A stretch of DNA of 64,000 bases from Leisingera sp. ANG1 (GTDB lineage Bacteria; Pseudomonadota; Alphaproteobacteria; Rhodobacterales; Rhodobacteraceae), in assembly GCF_000203975.2 (NCBI RefSeq), contig NZ_AFCF02000003.1, positions 255,327-319,326 of the forward strand, given 5' to 3'. Below the pieces are notes generated by a model. The model searched no databases. It was not told the DNA's origin and worked only from the letters and a program-made list of their open reading frames with translations. This document shows positions 44,457-53,737 of this stretch, piece after piece (positions within the stretch are counted from its first letter, which is position 1; every line of letters begins with the position of its first letter). The translations under genes and the position numbers were made by a program.

Positions 44457-45341
44457 ATGAAACATGACCAGCTCATTGCCCTGGACGCCATTGTCATAAC
44501 CGGCACATTCCGCGGCGCGGCGGAGCGCCTGCACAAATCGCAATCCGCCATCAGCCACACAATCCGTCAGTTGGAAGAGGAGCTGGAATTGGAGCTGCTC
44601 AGCCGCGAAGCCTACCGCCCCGCACTCACCCCAGCAGGCGAAATCTTCTACCGCGAGGCGTCGCGGGTTCTGCGCCAGATGCAGGGGCTGAGATCCACCG
44701 CGGCCCGGCTGCGCGCCCGCGAAGAGCCGGAGCTGACCGTCGCCGTCAGCGCAACAATGGATTTGGACCCTTTGCTGCCGGCCCTTGCAGAAACCGGGCG
44801 GCGCCACCCCGCAACACATCTGCGGCTGCGGATGGAGATGATGGGCGGCCCGATCGCCCGGCTGATGGAGGGCAAGGCAGATATCGCGCTCGCGTCCCTT
44901 GATGGGGTGCCATTGGACGAAGTTGAGGCTGAACCGGTTGCCGAGGTCACGATCCGGCCCGTGGCCAGCCCTGATCTTGGCCTGCCGTCCGGTTCCCGCG
45001 CATTGTCCGCATCCGAAATGCAAGGCCACGTGCAGGTGGTTGCCGCCGGCACCGGCGGCGCGGCGCATGAACAGAGCCGCGACCTGCTGTCTGGCGGGCT
45101 GAAGTGGACCGTTTCCGATCTCACGGCCAAGAAGAAAGTGATCCTCGCCGGGCTCGGCTGGGGTGGTTTGCCCGACCATATGACAGATGCTGAGCGACGC
45201 TCCGGAGCGTTGCTGTCCCTGAACCTGGAAGGGTTTCCTCTTCGCCGGACCATGCTCTACAAGATGAGACGCAGGGACCAAACAGTAGGAGTCGTTGCCA
45301 ATGAACTTTGGAGCAAAATCGGTACTGCCAAGCCGGACTAA
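44457..45341 (+). CDS. LysR-family regulator, divergent from the GST operon
   Basis: A 294-residue LysR protein with helix-turn-helix at residues 1-60 (DQLIALDAIVITGTFRGAAE, then HKSQSAISHTIRQLEEELELELL) and effector domain after residue 85. The start at 44457 opens the domain; an upstream start at 44400 would add 19 residues inside the promoter region. The 108-base gap to the GST start is AT-rich and likely holds both promoters. Confidence 0.9.
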   Translation: MKHDQLIALDAIVITGTFRGAAERLHKSQSAISHTIRQLEEELELELLSREAYRPALTPAGEIFYREASRVLRQMQGLRSTAARLRAREEPELTVAVSATMDLDPLLPALAETGRRHPATHLRLRMEMMGGPIARLMEGKADIALASLDGVPLDEVEAEPVAEVTIRPVASPDLGLPSGSRALSASEMQGHVQVVAAGTGGAAHEQSRDLLSGGLKWTVSDLTAKKKVILAGLGWGGLPDHMTDAERRSGALLSLNLEGFPLRRTMLYKMRRRDQTVGVVANELWSKIGTAKPD

Positions 45342-45666
45342 ATCAGGAAACCCCTAGGACTGCTAACCTTCTGCAGCTGAAGCAGAACGCTATCATATTA
45401 AAGCGAAAGCTTTCCAAGGGCGACGTGGCCGGCTCCTGCCCGGCTTTCATCACGGTGTCATGTGCTGCAGCGCAGATTTGCCCGGCCCGCCATTCGTGTG
45501 CCGTACAGCCTTTTTCAGTTTGTCAAAGGCTGGGCTGCCGGACAAAACGGACCGCTGCTTTTGAAACCCAATTAAGTCGGAAATTGGCCCTCCGAACAGA
45601 CCCCGGCAGGAAAGAAGCCCTGGCGCACTCCGCCAGGGCCCTGATTTTTGAGAGGCCAGGCGGTTA
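45342..45666. other. Intergenic region between LysR and RND genes
   Basis: About 325 bases with no supported gene. It holds the hairpin terminator at 45617-45639; I see nothing else. Confidence 0.6.
45617..45639 (-). terminator. Terminator of the RND pump operon
   Basis: A perfect 9-bp stem (GCCCTGGCG / CGCCAGGGC) with a 5-base loop, 28 bases past the RND stop. A T-rich tail follows on the minus strand (TTCTTT) and a better T-run on the plus strand (GATTTTT), so it may act in both directions. Confidence 0.7.
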
Positions 45667-48600
45667 TCAGACACCCGCCATCTCGCGTTTTTCCACGTCC
45701 CTGAAGAAGATCAGGTAGAAAACCGGCGCGGCCACCAGCGTCAGCACGGTCGCAAAGGCCAGCCCGCCCATGATGGTGATTGCCATCGACACGAAAAACG
45801 CATCGGTCAGCAATGGCGCCATGCCAAGAATGGTGGTCACTGCTGCCAGCATCACCGGGCGCAGGCGTGAGACCGAGGCTTCGACAATGGCTTCGCGCAG
45901 AGGCTTGCCGGTTTCGCGCACCAGGTCGATCTCCTCGACCAGCACGATGCCATTCTTGATCAGCATACCGGACAGGCTGAGCAGACCCAATAGTGCCGTG
46001 AAAGTGAAGGGGAAACCGGTGCCCAGCAGCCCGATTACCACGCCGTTCACCGACATCGGCACCAAGAGCCAGATGATCACCGGCTGGCGGATTGCGTTGA
46101 ACAGCAGTACCGAAATCAGCACCATTATCAGCAACGTCACCGGCAGCTGCTTGCCAAGGCTTTCGTTAGCGTCGCCAGAGCTTTCATGCTCGCCGCCCCA
46201 TTCCATCATGTAGCCGGGCGGGATGTCCATCGCCTCGATGGTTTCCTGCACTTGGGCAAAAACGGTGGCCGCAGTCATGTCCGGCGGGATGTCGGCGCCA
46301 ACAGTGAGCGTCGGCAGTCGGTCCCGGCGATGCACCAACGTGTTTTCCACCTCGACATCGATGCCATCAATCATCTGCTCCAGCGGCAGGAACTTTTCGG
46401 CAGAAGAAGAGAAAACAACCTGATCATAGATGTTGTAGGAGTCCTCCTGCGCTCGGCGTACCACGATGGGGATCAGCCGGTCATGTTCCCGGAAGACGCC
46501 CATCTGCACACCATCGGTGGAGAACTGCAGCGCGTCGGCGATGTTTTCCCGGGTGACGCCGGCAGTCTGTGCCCGGTCGGTAGCATAGACAGGTTTCAGC
46601 ACCGGCTCCTGCTCACGCCAGTTTTGACGCGGGAGCAGGATATTGGGGGAAGCCGCTTCCAGCCGCCGGATCGCTTCTTCGCCCAGGCGGCGCAGGACGC
46701 GCGGGTCGGGACCGGAGAAGCGCACCTGGATCGGATCACCGCCACCCGGGCCGAACACCAGCCGCTTGGTACGGAACTCACCCTCAGGGAAGCGGGATTG
46801 GCCAAAAGCCTCCAGCTCAGCCTGCAGCGGCGGGATGGCGTCCAGGTTTGCGGTACGGATGATCAGGTGGCCGTAGCTGGGGTTCGGCTTTTCGGCAGAA
46901 TAGGTCAGCATGAAACGGGTTGCCCCCTGTCCCGTGAAGGAGGCCACCGAAACCACATCATCGCGGGCGCCCAGCCAGTCCTCGAACACCTGCAGATGCT
47001 CGGAAGTGGTGTGTATCGATGTGCCCTGAGGCAGCTTGTAATGAACAAAGAACAGCGGGGTGTTGGAGTCCGGGAAGAACTGCTGCCGCACTTGCCCGAA
47101 ACCGAAAAAGCAGACCACGGTGACGGTAATCAGCCCAGCGACGACCATCCAGCGCAGCTTCAGAGATGCCCGCAGAATTGCGCCGTAGGTGCGGAACAGA
47201 ACACCATCATAGGCATCACTGTCCCCCTCCTTGCCCTGCTTGAAGAAGTAGTGGCCCAGCAGCGGGGTGGCCGTCAGAGCCAGGAACCAGCTAAGGAGCA
47301 ACGAAATGGCAATCACCGCAAACAGCGAGAACAGGAACTCACCAGTCGCATCCGGGCTGAGACCGATACCGGCAAAGGCCATGATGCCGATCACCGTAGC
47401 GCCAAGCAGCGGGATTTGGGTTTTTGACGCCGCATCGTGTGCCGCCTCGCGGGAAGTCTTGCCGCGCAGCATGGAAATTTGCATCCCCTCCGCCACAACA
47501 ATGGCATTGTCGACCAGCATCCCCATGGCAATGATTAGCGCACCAAGCGAAATCCGCTCCATCTCGATCGAGAACATGTTCATGAAGAACAGTGTGCCCA
47601 CCACTGTCAGCAGCAGGGTTGTGCCCACCACAACAGCGGCGCGCCAACCCATGAACAGCGCCAGCACGACCACCACGATGGAAACCGACATGGCAAGGTT
47701 TACCAGAAAGTCGTTGGAGGCCTGCTCGACCACCACATGCTGCTGATAGATTGGTTTCAGATCGACACCATAGGGGATCTGGCTGTCCAGTGCGGCGAGC
47801 TTGGCGTCAACGTTCTTGCCCACTTCGACGATGTTTTCGGTGGCAAGGCCGGCAATCCCGAGAGTGAAGGCTTCAACCCCATCAAAGCGGATGATCAGAT
47901 CCGGATTGTCGATGCGGCCACGATGCACGTCGGCCATGTCGATCACGTTAACCACCTCACCCTGCCAGCCGATCGCTAGGCCCTGGATTTCGGAAACCGA
48001 GTCCGAGCCTTCAGGCGCGCGCATCAGAGTTTCGGCTGGCCCGGCGTCCAGACTGCCTGCAGAGCGGACCGAGTTGGACGTGGCCAGCGCGTTGCTGATC
48101 GCGTCAATCGGAACATTCTGATTGACCGAAACCGCGAGCGTGGGTTCAACAAAGATCGCCTCCTGCGGCAACCCCGCGATTTCAACATCGGCCACCCCGT
48201 CCACCGTCAGCAGCTCGCGCCGCAAGTAGGTTGCCAGATCATGCTTTTCGGCGTCCGTGTAGCCCTCCGCCGTTACCGCATAAAATAGGCCGAACACATC
48301 GCCGAAGCCGTCGTTCACAACCGGCTGGCTGACACCCTCCGGCAAAGCGCGGGCGGCATCGCGTACTTCCGCACGCAGTTTGGTCCAGATGGCAGGCAAT
48401 TCGGTGCCATCGTACGTATCCTGCATCTCCACTTCGATCAGGGAGAAGCCGGGCTGGTTCACCGAAGTGATCAGCTTGACCTCGCCCATTTTCTGGATCG
48501 CTGATTCCAGAGGCTCGGAGACTTCGCGCGCAACCTGCTCACTGTTGGCGCCCGGATACTGCGTGGCGATCACCGCGGACTTGATGGTGAAGGCCGGATC

Positions 48601-48708
48601 TTCAAGGCGTCCCAGGTTCAGAAATCCCCAGATGCCGCCAAGCAGGGCCGCCAGCATGATGATCCAAGTATAGAGCGGCCGGTTGATCGACCCGCGTGCA
48701 ATGTCCAT
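45667..48708 (-). CDS. RND-family efflux pump, inner-membrane subunit
   Basis: A 1013-residue HAE/AcrB-like proton antiporter. Twelve membrane segments in two halves, each with a large periplasmic loop. Visible: N-terminal SINRPLYTWIIMLAALLGG, LGRLEDPAFTIKSAVIATQYPGA, the segment 4 proton-relay aspartate in LIIAMGMLVDNAIVVAEG, and the second-half repeat LLSLSGMLIKNGIVLVEEIDL then EASVSRLRPVMLAAVTTILGM. The LEDPAFTIK-type start is that of pumps linked to VexF/MexQ-like multidrug export. It follows its membrane fusion protein gene by 10 nt. No outer-membrane TolC-type gene is adjacent, so it probably uses a shared one. Confidence 0.94.
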   Translation of the reverse strand: MDIARGSINRPLYTWIIMLAALLGGIWGFLNLGRLEDPAFTIKSAVIATQYPGANSEQVAREVSEPLESAIQKMGEVKLITSVNQPGFSLIEVEMQDTYDGTELPAIWTKLRAEVRDAARALPEGVSQPVVNDGFGDVFGLFYAVTAEGYTDAEKHDLATYLRRELLTVDGVADVEIAGLPQEAIFVEPTLAVSVNQNVPIDAISNALATSNSVRSAGSLDAGPAETLMRAPEGSDSVSEIQGLAIGWQGEVVNVIDMADVHRGRIDNPDLIIRFDGVEAFTLGIAGLATENIVEVGKNVDAKLAALDSQIPYGVDLKPIYQQHVVVEQASNDFLVNLAMSVSIVVVVLALFMGWRAAVVVGTTLLLTVVGTLFFMNMFSIEMERISLGALIIAMGMLVDNAIVVAEGMQISMLRGKTSREAAHDAASKTQIPLLGATVIGIMAFAGIGLSPDATGEFLFSLFAVIAISLLLSWFLALTATPLLGHYFFKQGKEGDSDAYDGVLFRTYGAILRASLKLRWMVVAGLITVTVVCFFGFGQVRQQFFPDSNTPLFFVHYKLPQGTSIHTTSEHLQVFEDWLGARDDVVSVASFTGQGATRFMLTYSAEKPNPSYGHLIIRTANLDAIPPLQAELEAFGQSRFPEGEFRTKRLVFGPGGGDPIQVRFSGPDPRVLRRLGEEAIRRLEAASPNILLPRQNWREQEPVLKPVYATDRAQTAGVTRENIADALQFSTDGVQMGVFREHDRLIPIVVRRAQEDSYNIYDQVVFSSSAEKFLPLEQMIDGIDVEVENTLVHRRDRLPTLTVGADIPPDMTAATVFAQVQETIEAMDIPPGYMMEWGGEHESSGDANESLGKQLPVTLLIMVLISVLLFNAIRQPVIIWLLVPMSVNGVVIGLLGTGFPFTFTALLGLLSLSGMLIKNGIVLVEEIDLVRETGKPLREAIVEASVSRLRPVMLAAVTTILGMAPLLTDAFFVSMAITIMGGLAFATVLTLVAAPVFYLIFFRDVEKREMAGV

Positions 48709-48718
48709 CTGCCTGCCC

Positions 48719-49765
48719 TCAGTTTCCGAAACCGGTAAAGCGCCTGACCTTCTGGCCGTCTTTCAGCGCGCCGCCCCCGGTCAGCACCACTTCTTCGTCT
48801 CCGGCCAGGCCCTCCGCCACACGGAAATCACCGTTCTGAGTGGCTTCAACCTTCACTTTGGTCCATGCAATGGTGCCTTCCTTAGCGCCTACAGGGGAAT
48901 AAACCATGACGCCGGTGCTGCCGTCGGTTGCGGTTACCAGGGCCGTTGCGGGCACTCTGATGCCTGCTTCGCCGGTGTTCACCCGCACTTTCACAGTTGC
49001 AGATGCGCCCGGAAGGATCTGGCGGTTTTCAGGCGGGGTCAGGCGGAGTGTCACCTGATAGGTCTGACCGACGCTGCTGGCCTCTGCATCATATTCCAGG
49101 ATCTCCAGCGGATACTCTGCGTCCTGGCCGGGAAAATTCGCGGAAATCGTCAGCACGTCGCTTTCCTCAGCCCTTTGGAACAGGACTTCAGGCACATCGA
49201 CTTTGATATGCAATTCAGACATGTCGTGCAGCCGCACGATGGGGGTCCCCGAACTGACGGTGGTGAACTGCTCCACTTCACGGCTGGACACCAGCGCATC
49301 AAAAGGAGCGTTCAGGGTAGCATGCTCAAATTCATACTCTGCATCGCGCAGCGCCACGCGTGCCAGCCCTGCCTCGGTCTCAGCGTCGTCGATCGAGACC
49401 TGACTGACAGTGCCGGTCAGATTTTTTAGGCGCGCAACAGTCCGGTCGGCCTGTTCCTTGCGCAGCTGCGCCTGCTCCAACTGTAGCTCGAACGGTTCCA
49501 GGTCAAGCTCGGCAATCAACCCGCCATTGGCCACCGTACGGCCTTCGGCAACCGGAAATTTCAGTATTTGCCCGGAAACCTGAAACGCAAGGTCCACTGT
49601 CTGCTTAGCTGCCACTTGGCCAAAAAACTGCCGTTCCAGAACCAATGCTTCCGAGGAGGTTTGCAGCAGCTTGACCGGCTTCAGCGCCCCTTGAGCCAGC
49701 ACAACCGCAGGCAAGGTTGCAAACCCGGTAATCAAAGCAACGGCAAATGAGGTTGTCCAGCGCAT
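48719..49765 (-). CDS. RND efflux periplasmic adaptor (membrane fusion protein)
   Basis: A 348-residue adaptor. Signal peptide at residues 1-24 (ends VVLAQG). Lipoyl domain halves around DLAFQVSGQILKFPVAEG (about 55-72) and NAPFDALVSSREVEQF (about 150-165), short coiled coil between, then beta-barrel and membrane-proximal domains with RLTPPENRQILPGASATVKV near 250. AAGGAG stands 9 nt before the start at 49765; the longer frame upstream is non-coding. First gene of the pump operon. Confidence 0.92.
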   Translation of the reverse strand: MRWTTSFAVALITGFATLPAVVLAQGALKPVKLLQTSSEALVLERQFFGQVAAKQTVDLAFQVSGQILKFPVAEGRTVANGGLIAELDLEPFELQLEQAQLRKEQADRTVARLKNLTGTVSQVSIDDAETEAGLARVALRDAEYEFEHATLNAPFDALVSSREVEQFTTVSSGTPIVRLHDMSELHIKVDVPEVLFQRAEESDVLTISANFPGQDAEYPLEILEYDAEASSVGQTYQVTLRLTPPENRQILPGASATVKVRVNTGEAGIRVPATALVTATDGSTGVMVYSPVGAKEGTIAWTKVKVEATQNGDFRVAEGLAGDEEVVLTGGGALKDGQKVRRFTGFGN

Positions 49766-50157
49766 GCGTATCACTCCTTCGGGGCAGTTTTCTGGCTGTT
49801 CGCATCGTATGGCAATTTCAGGTGGCGCATCCACTGGTGCAAGACAAGATGCCGGGATCGGTGCGGCATAGTCTCTTTGGCTTTTTTTGCCTGTGAACAA
49901 GTTCACAAAGTACAAGAAATCTCCATGAAGAGCCGCCAAGAAGGAAATGAAAACTCACGGCAAGACACCTTCGCACTCAATGAGAAGGGCCGCAGTCCTC
50001 CGCCCCTTGAGAAGGTGCTCTGCTCCCTGAAAACTGGGACGTTCGGATGATCAGCCCCACCTGAGTGGTCCGGTTTGATTGTTAGTGCATGACTGGCCTT
50101 TTGATCCTCCCCCAGTGAAGTGGTCCGCCGTTATGTTTAGGAAAACGGAGGATCAGA
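49766..50157. other. Region between the RND operon and the first IS3 relic
   Basis: About 390 bases. The first part must hold the pump promoter. From about 50060 on, repeated GTGGTCCG motifs (in the stretches at 50066-50074 and 50121-50128) look like the end of the following IS3-type element. No gene seen. Confidence 0.5.
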
Positions 50158-50436
50158 ATGGGAACGAAGCGGCACAAACCCGAAGAAATTGTCACGAAGC
50201 TGCGGCAGGTTGAGGTGCTTGTCGGGCAAGGGATGGCGCGGGTGGATGCGATCCGCGAAGTGCGCATCACCGAGCAGACCTATTACCGCTGGCGCAAACA
50301 GTATGGCGGGATGGGAACCGACCAACTCAGGGAACTCAAACGATTGCATAAAGAAAACGAACGGCTGCGTCGCGCCGTATCGGACCTGACCCTGGACAAG
50401 CTCATCCTGACGGAAGCTGCGAAGGGAAACTTCTGA
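50158..50436 (+). CDS. IS3-family transposase OrfA (relic element 1)
   Basis: A 92-residue OrfA with helix-turn-helix (KPEEIVTKLRQVEVLVGQGMARVDAIREVRITEQTYYRWRKQYGG) and a C-terminal leucine-zipper segment (LRELKRLHKENERLRRAVSDLTLDKLIL). It is intact as a reading frame but the element is broken, because its OrfB is cut after about 80 residues. Confidence 0.88.
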   Translation: MGTKRHKPEEIVTKLRQVEVLVGQGMARVDAIREVRITEQTYYRWRKQYGGMGTDQLRELKRLHKENERLRRAVSDLTLDKLILTEAAKGNF

Positions 50437-50683
50437 GCCCCGCCCGCCGCCGGGCCTGCATTGACCATGTGCGCAGCCTGTTCAGGGTGTCTGAGCGGCG
50501 CGCCTGCCGCGTCCTGAAGCAACACAGATCCACGCAGCGCAAGCCGCCCAAGAGCCGGGCGGACAAAACACGCCTGGTTGCGGACATTATCGTGCTTGCC
50601 CGCCAGTATGGCCGCTACGGCTATCGGCGGATCGCAGCATTGCTGAGAGGGGCAGGCTGGCAGGTCAACTGTGAACAGGCATG
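50437..50683 (+). pseudogene. IS3-family transposase OrfB, N-terminal fragment (relic element 1)
   Basis: Reads SPARRRACIDHVRSLFRVSERRACRVLKQHR, then RYGYRRIAALLRGAGWQVN in the frame that follows OrfA. It stops matching at about 50683, where the left end of an IS21-type element begins. The whole catalytic DDE domain is absent. Confidence 0.8.
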
Positions 50684-50908
50684 CAATTTTGACCCCGTAG
50701 CGGGGAAATCGGCGTCCAAAGATGACCCCCTTACACTGATGTGAATCATGCCCCCGAGGTTATCGGGGAGCACAGAGTGGGATGTTGGTCGTGGAGACGA
50801 TAGCAAAGATCCGGCGGGCGGATTTTCAGGATTGAGGAATTGAGCCGCCATTGGTCCGAGGCCAATGCCGAACAAGCCGATCAAGCAAATCTGCCGGGAA
50901 CTTCGAGC
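50684..50908 (+). pseudogene. IS21-family element, left end with 5' part of istA
   Basis: Begins TGTGAACAGGCATGCAATTTTGACCC, with repeated GACCCC-type motifs as in IS21 ends. The istA start is ATG 50781 (LVVETIAKIRRADF); the frame is then lost, but NKPIKQICRELR at about 50868-50903, in another frame, is the next conserved part of IstA. All of the catalytic domain and istB are missing. Confidence 0.65.
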
Positions 50909-51083
50909 TCGTCACTCCAAGCTCCTTGGCAACACCGCCTTGTGTGGCACCAGGCTTATAAAGCCGACCAACAGCTGCGGCTTTGAACTCATCTGTGAAC
51001 GTCCGTCTCGATTGTCCCATTCCATGCTCCTTTCGTGGACAGGGGTAATTTACCCCGCTGTCCGGGAACAGGGACGAAGTTCA
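50905..51083 (-). pseudogene. IS3-family element, left end with 5' part of orfA (relic element 2)
   Basis: Minus-strand OrfA start at 51020: GQSRRTFTDEFKAAAVGRL, then GATQGGVAKELGVTSS, where similarity ends. Upstream the terminal repeat TGAACTTCGTCCC (plus-strand 51071-51083, reversed) is nearly identical to the outer end of the half-element at 58642-59187 (TGGAGTTCGTCCC), so the two are halves of one IS type. Confidence 0.75.
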
Positions 51084-51158
51084 AACCGTGAAACTGCACA
51101 ATGCGGGACAAACCCGTCCTTTACCAGGGGACCCTCAGTAGCCGCTTAGCCATCAGTT

Positions 51159-52790
51159 TCAACCGCTGGCGCTCTCCATATTCCACGCCGCCAGAAGTTT
51201 CGGCAGCGCTTCGTTCCAGTCCAGCACACCGGCGGCTTGGGCCCAGACCTGATACTGTCGGATCAGGTCTTTCTCCAAGGCGGGGCTGCGGCCTGCAAGA
51301 TCGGTCAGTTCAGTGCGGTCGGCCTCGATGTCGTAGAGCTCCCAGGGACAATCATGCAGCCGCACCAGCTTGAACCGGCCCAGCCGGATCGCGGCGTTGC
51401 CCTCGTGCTCCCAGAAGATCGGCTGCGCGCGCTGCCAGTCCTTGCCCTGAAAGAGGCCCAGCAGCGACTCTCCTTGCAGCGGCTGGATCTCATGGCCGCC
51501 GACCTCGGTCTGATAGGCGGTGCCGGCGGCTTCCAGAATGGTCGGCAGGATATCGACCACATGGCAGGCTGCATGGGCAGCACTGCGCGGTTTGAACCCC
51601 TTTGGCCAATGGGCGACCAGAGGGGTCGAGATGCCGCCTTCATGCACATAATGCTTGTACAGGCGGAACGGCGCATTGGAGACATTGGCCCAGGGCTTGT
51701 CATAGCTTTGAAATGTCTGGGCATCGCCCGGGCGCAGGCCGGTCACATTGCCCATGGTGATCTGCCTGCCGTCGTGCGTTTTGTCCGGGTAGAACTTCGC
51801 CCAGCCGTCCTCGGCCATGAACTCGGCGCAGCCGCCGTTGTCGCTGAGGAAAAGGATCAGCGTGTTGTCGAACTGCCCGAGCCGTTTCAGGGCCGAAATC
51901 AGTGTGCCGACCGACTGGTCCATGCGGTCCACCATTGCCGCATAGGTTGCCATCTTGCTGGCCTCCCAGTCCTGGTTCTTTTCCTGTTCCCAGCCATGCA
52001 CGGTGCTGTCGCGCGGGGAGATGTCCCAGCTGCGCTGGAAAACGCCTTGGCCGTTCATCGTTTCATGGCGTGCGGTGCGGATATGGTCCCAGCCTTTCGA
52101 ATAGACGCCATCGTATTTTGCGATGTCCTCAGGATGGGCATGCAGCGGCCAGTGCGGCGCAGTATGGGCGAGGTAGAGGAAGAATGGCTTTTCGTCCGCG
52201 ACCGCGCCTTCGATCATGCCGATGGCCTTATGGGTGATGGCGTCGGTGAAGTAGAAATCATCCGGGAAGGTTTCGACCCGGCTGTCATCCTCCAGCATGT
52301 AATGCGGCGAGAAGAAATGCGTGGCGCCGTCCATGATCCCGTAAAAACGGTCAAAGCCGCGCTGGCGCGGTGTCGGATGCTCGACGTCGCCGATCCGCCA
52401 GCTGTCCACACTTCGCGGCTCGAAATCGCCGGCCACATGCCATTTGCCGGACATCAGCGTGGCATAGCCGCTGGCGCGCAGATGCTCGGCTATGGTGGCG
52501 CTGTCGTTGCGCAGGAACCCCTGATAGGCAGGCGTGCCCAAATTCGCGCCCATATGCCCGACGCCGGCGTTATGCGGGTAGAGCCCGGTCAGAAGCGACG
52601 CCCGCGTCGGGCAGCAGCGGGCACAGTTGTACATCGCAGACAGCATCACGCCGCCCCGCGCAAGTGCGTCGATGTTGGGTGTCTGGATTTCAGACCCGGT
52701 GCAGCCGAGGTCGGCAAACCCCATGTCGTCCGCCAGGATCAGGATGACATTGGGCTGGCCGGTGTCTGTCTTGGAGCTGTGGCTGGTCAT
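51159..52790 (-). CDS. Arylsulfatase-type sulfatase (type I, formylglycine-dependent)
   Basis: A 543-residue sulfatase that hydrolyses sulfate esters. Metal ligands in NVILILADDMGFAD (residues 14-27), and the formylglycine site CCPTRASLLTG with Cys59 as the residue to be modified (pattern CxPxR), then GKWHVAG, HTAPHWPLHA and LFLSDNGG (further metal and sulfate ligands). No signal peptide is evident, so it may act in the cytoplasm. Start at 52790 opens the fold; a weak ribosome site precedes it. It follows the TauD-type gene by 20 nt in the same direction; together they suggest sulfur scavenging from organic sulfates. Confidence 0.92.
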   Translation of the reverse strand: MTSHSSKTDTGQPNVILILADDMGFADLGCTGSEIQTPNIDALARGGVMLSAMYNCARCCPTRASLLTGLYPHNAGVGHMGANLGTPAYQGFLRNDSATIAEHLRASGYATLMSGKWHVAGDFEPRSVDSWRIGDVEHPTPRQRGFDRFYGIMDGATHFFSPHYMLEDDSRVETFPDDFYFTDAITHKAIGMIEGAVADEKPFFLYLAHTAPHWPLHAHPEDIAKYDGVYSKGWDHIRTARHETMNGQGVFQRSWDISPRDSTVHGWEQEKNQDWEASKMATYAAMVDRMDQSVGTLISALKRLGQFDNTLILFLSDNGGCAEFMAEDGWAKFYPDKTHDGRQITMGNVTGLRPGDAQTFQSYDKPWANVSNAPFRLYKHYVHEGGISTPLVAHWPKGFKPRSAAHAACHVVDILPTILEAAGTAYQTEVGGHEIQPLQGESLLGLFQGKDWQRAQPIFWEHEGNAAIRLGRFKLVRLHDCPWELYDIEADRTELTDLAGRSPALEKDLIRQYQVWAQAAGVLDWNEALPKLLAAWNMESASG

Positions 52791-52810
52791 GGCTGAGCTT
52801 TCATCAGCGG

Positions 52811-53647
52811 TCAGGATGCGCGGGCGGAGGCAAGCGGGCCGCCCTCGACGGTGACCCGGTGCATCAGGCGGCGGAAACCGTGGTAGTCGTTGATCGCCTT
52901 GTGCCAGGTGGCACGGTTGTCCCACATGGTAATGTCACCGGCCCGCCAGCGCACGCGGCATTGAAACTCCGGCTGCTGGCAATGGGCATAGAGCATGACC
53001 AGAAGCGCCGAGGATTCGTCCGGATTCAGCCCTTCAATGCGGGTGGTGAAAACCGGGTTCACAAAAAGGCCGCGCCGCCCGCTCAGCGGATGGGTGATGA
53101 CCACCGGATGCCGGGCGTCCTGGGTGGCGGCCTCTGCATTGCCCAGACGGCCCGAATTCACCGCCTCGCTGCCCATCGCGGCGGCGCCGAACACATGGCG
53201 CGAGGAATGCACGGCCGTGAGACCATCAAGAAAACGGCGCATCGGCGCTGAGAGCGCCTCATAGGCGGCGCCCATGGACACAAACAGCGTGTCGCCGCCA
53301 TAGGGCGGCATCTCGATGGCGTGAAGAATTGAGCCCATCGCCGGTTCCTGATCATAGGAATGATCGGTATGCCACCCCTCACCAACGGCCTCTGTCTGGT
53401 CCTTCTCTTTCAGGACAGTGGCGATTTCCGGGTGGCCCTCGACCGGCTTGAAGAACCGGTTGACATTCACTGGCCCGAAACGGCGGGCAAAGGCCAGGTG
53501 ATCTTCTGGCCCTGCGGTCTGCCCCCGCAGAACGATCACCGAATATTCCGCAAATGCGTCCCGGATGGCACTGAAATCCTCGCTGCGGCGGATATCCGCC
53601 CCCAGGATTTCCGCGCCCAAACCGCCGGTCATTGGCAATATTTCCAT
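52811..53647 (-). CDS. TauD/TfdA-family 2-oxoglutarate-dependent dioxygenase
   Basis: A 278-residue Fe(II) dioxygenase. The iron-binding motif WHTDHSY has His93 and Asp95; the distal His and the 2-oxoglutarate Arg are in the C-terminal MWDNRATWHKAIND and RRLMHRVTVEGG. Also FARRFGPVNVNRFF and THPLSGRRGLFVNPVFTTRI. Members release sulfite or sulfate from taurine or alkyl sulfates (AtsK), or cleave herbicide ethers. Pairing with a sulfatase makes alkyl sulfate/sulfonate use the best guess. Start at 53647 has GGAGG 7 nt upstream; a longer frame is shadow. Divergent LysR gene 90 nt away. Confidence 0.92.
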   Translation of the reverse strand: MEILPMTGGLGAEILGADIRRSEDFSAIRDAFAEYSVIVLRGQTAGPEDHLAFARRFGPVNVNRFFKPVEGHPEIATVLKEKDQTEAVGEGWHTDHSYDQEPAMGSILHAIEMPPYGGDTLFVSMGAAYEALSAPMRRFLDGLTAVHSSRHVFGAAAMGSEAVNSGRLGNAEAATQDARHPVVITHPLSGRRGLFVNPVFTTRIEGLNPDESSALLVMLYAHCQQPEFQCRVRWRAGDITMWDNRATWHKAINDYHGFRRLMHRVTVEGGPLASARAS

Positions 53648-53737
53648 GATATCCTCCGCTGTCGCCTGCAGGCAGCATAGGGTCTGTCCCAAAACGGGAA
53701 AAACTGATTTAATCTGCTTCAAAGAAAGATTTTCCCA

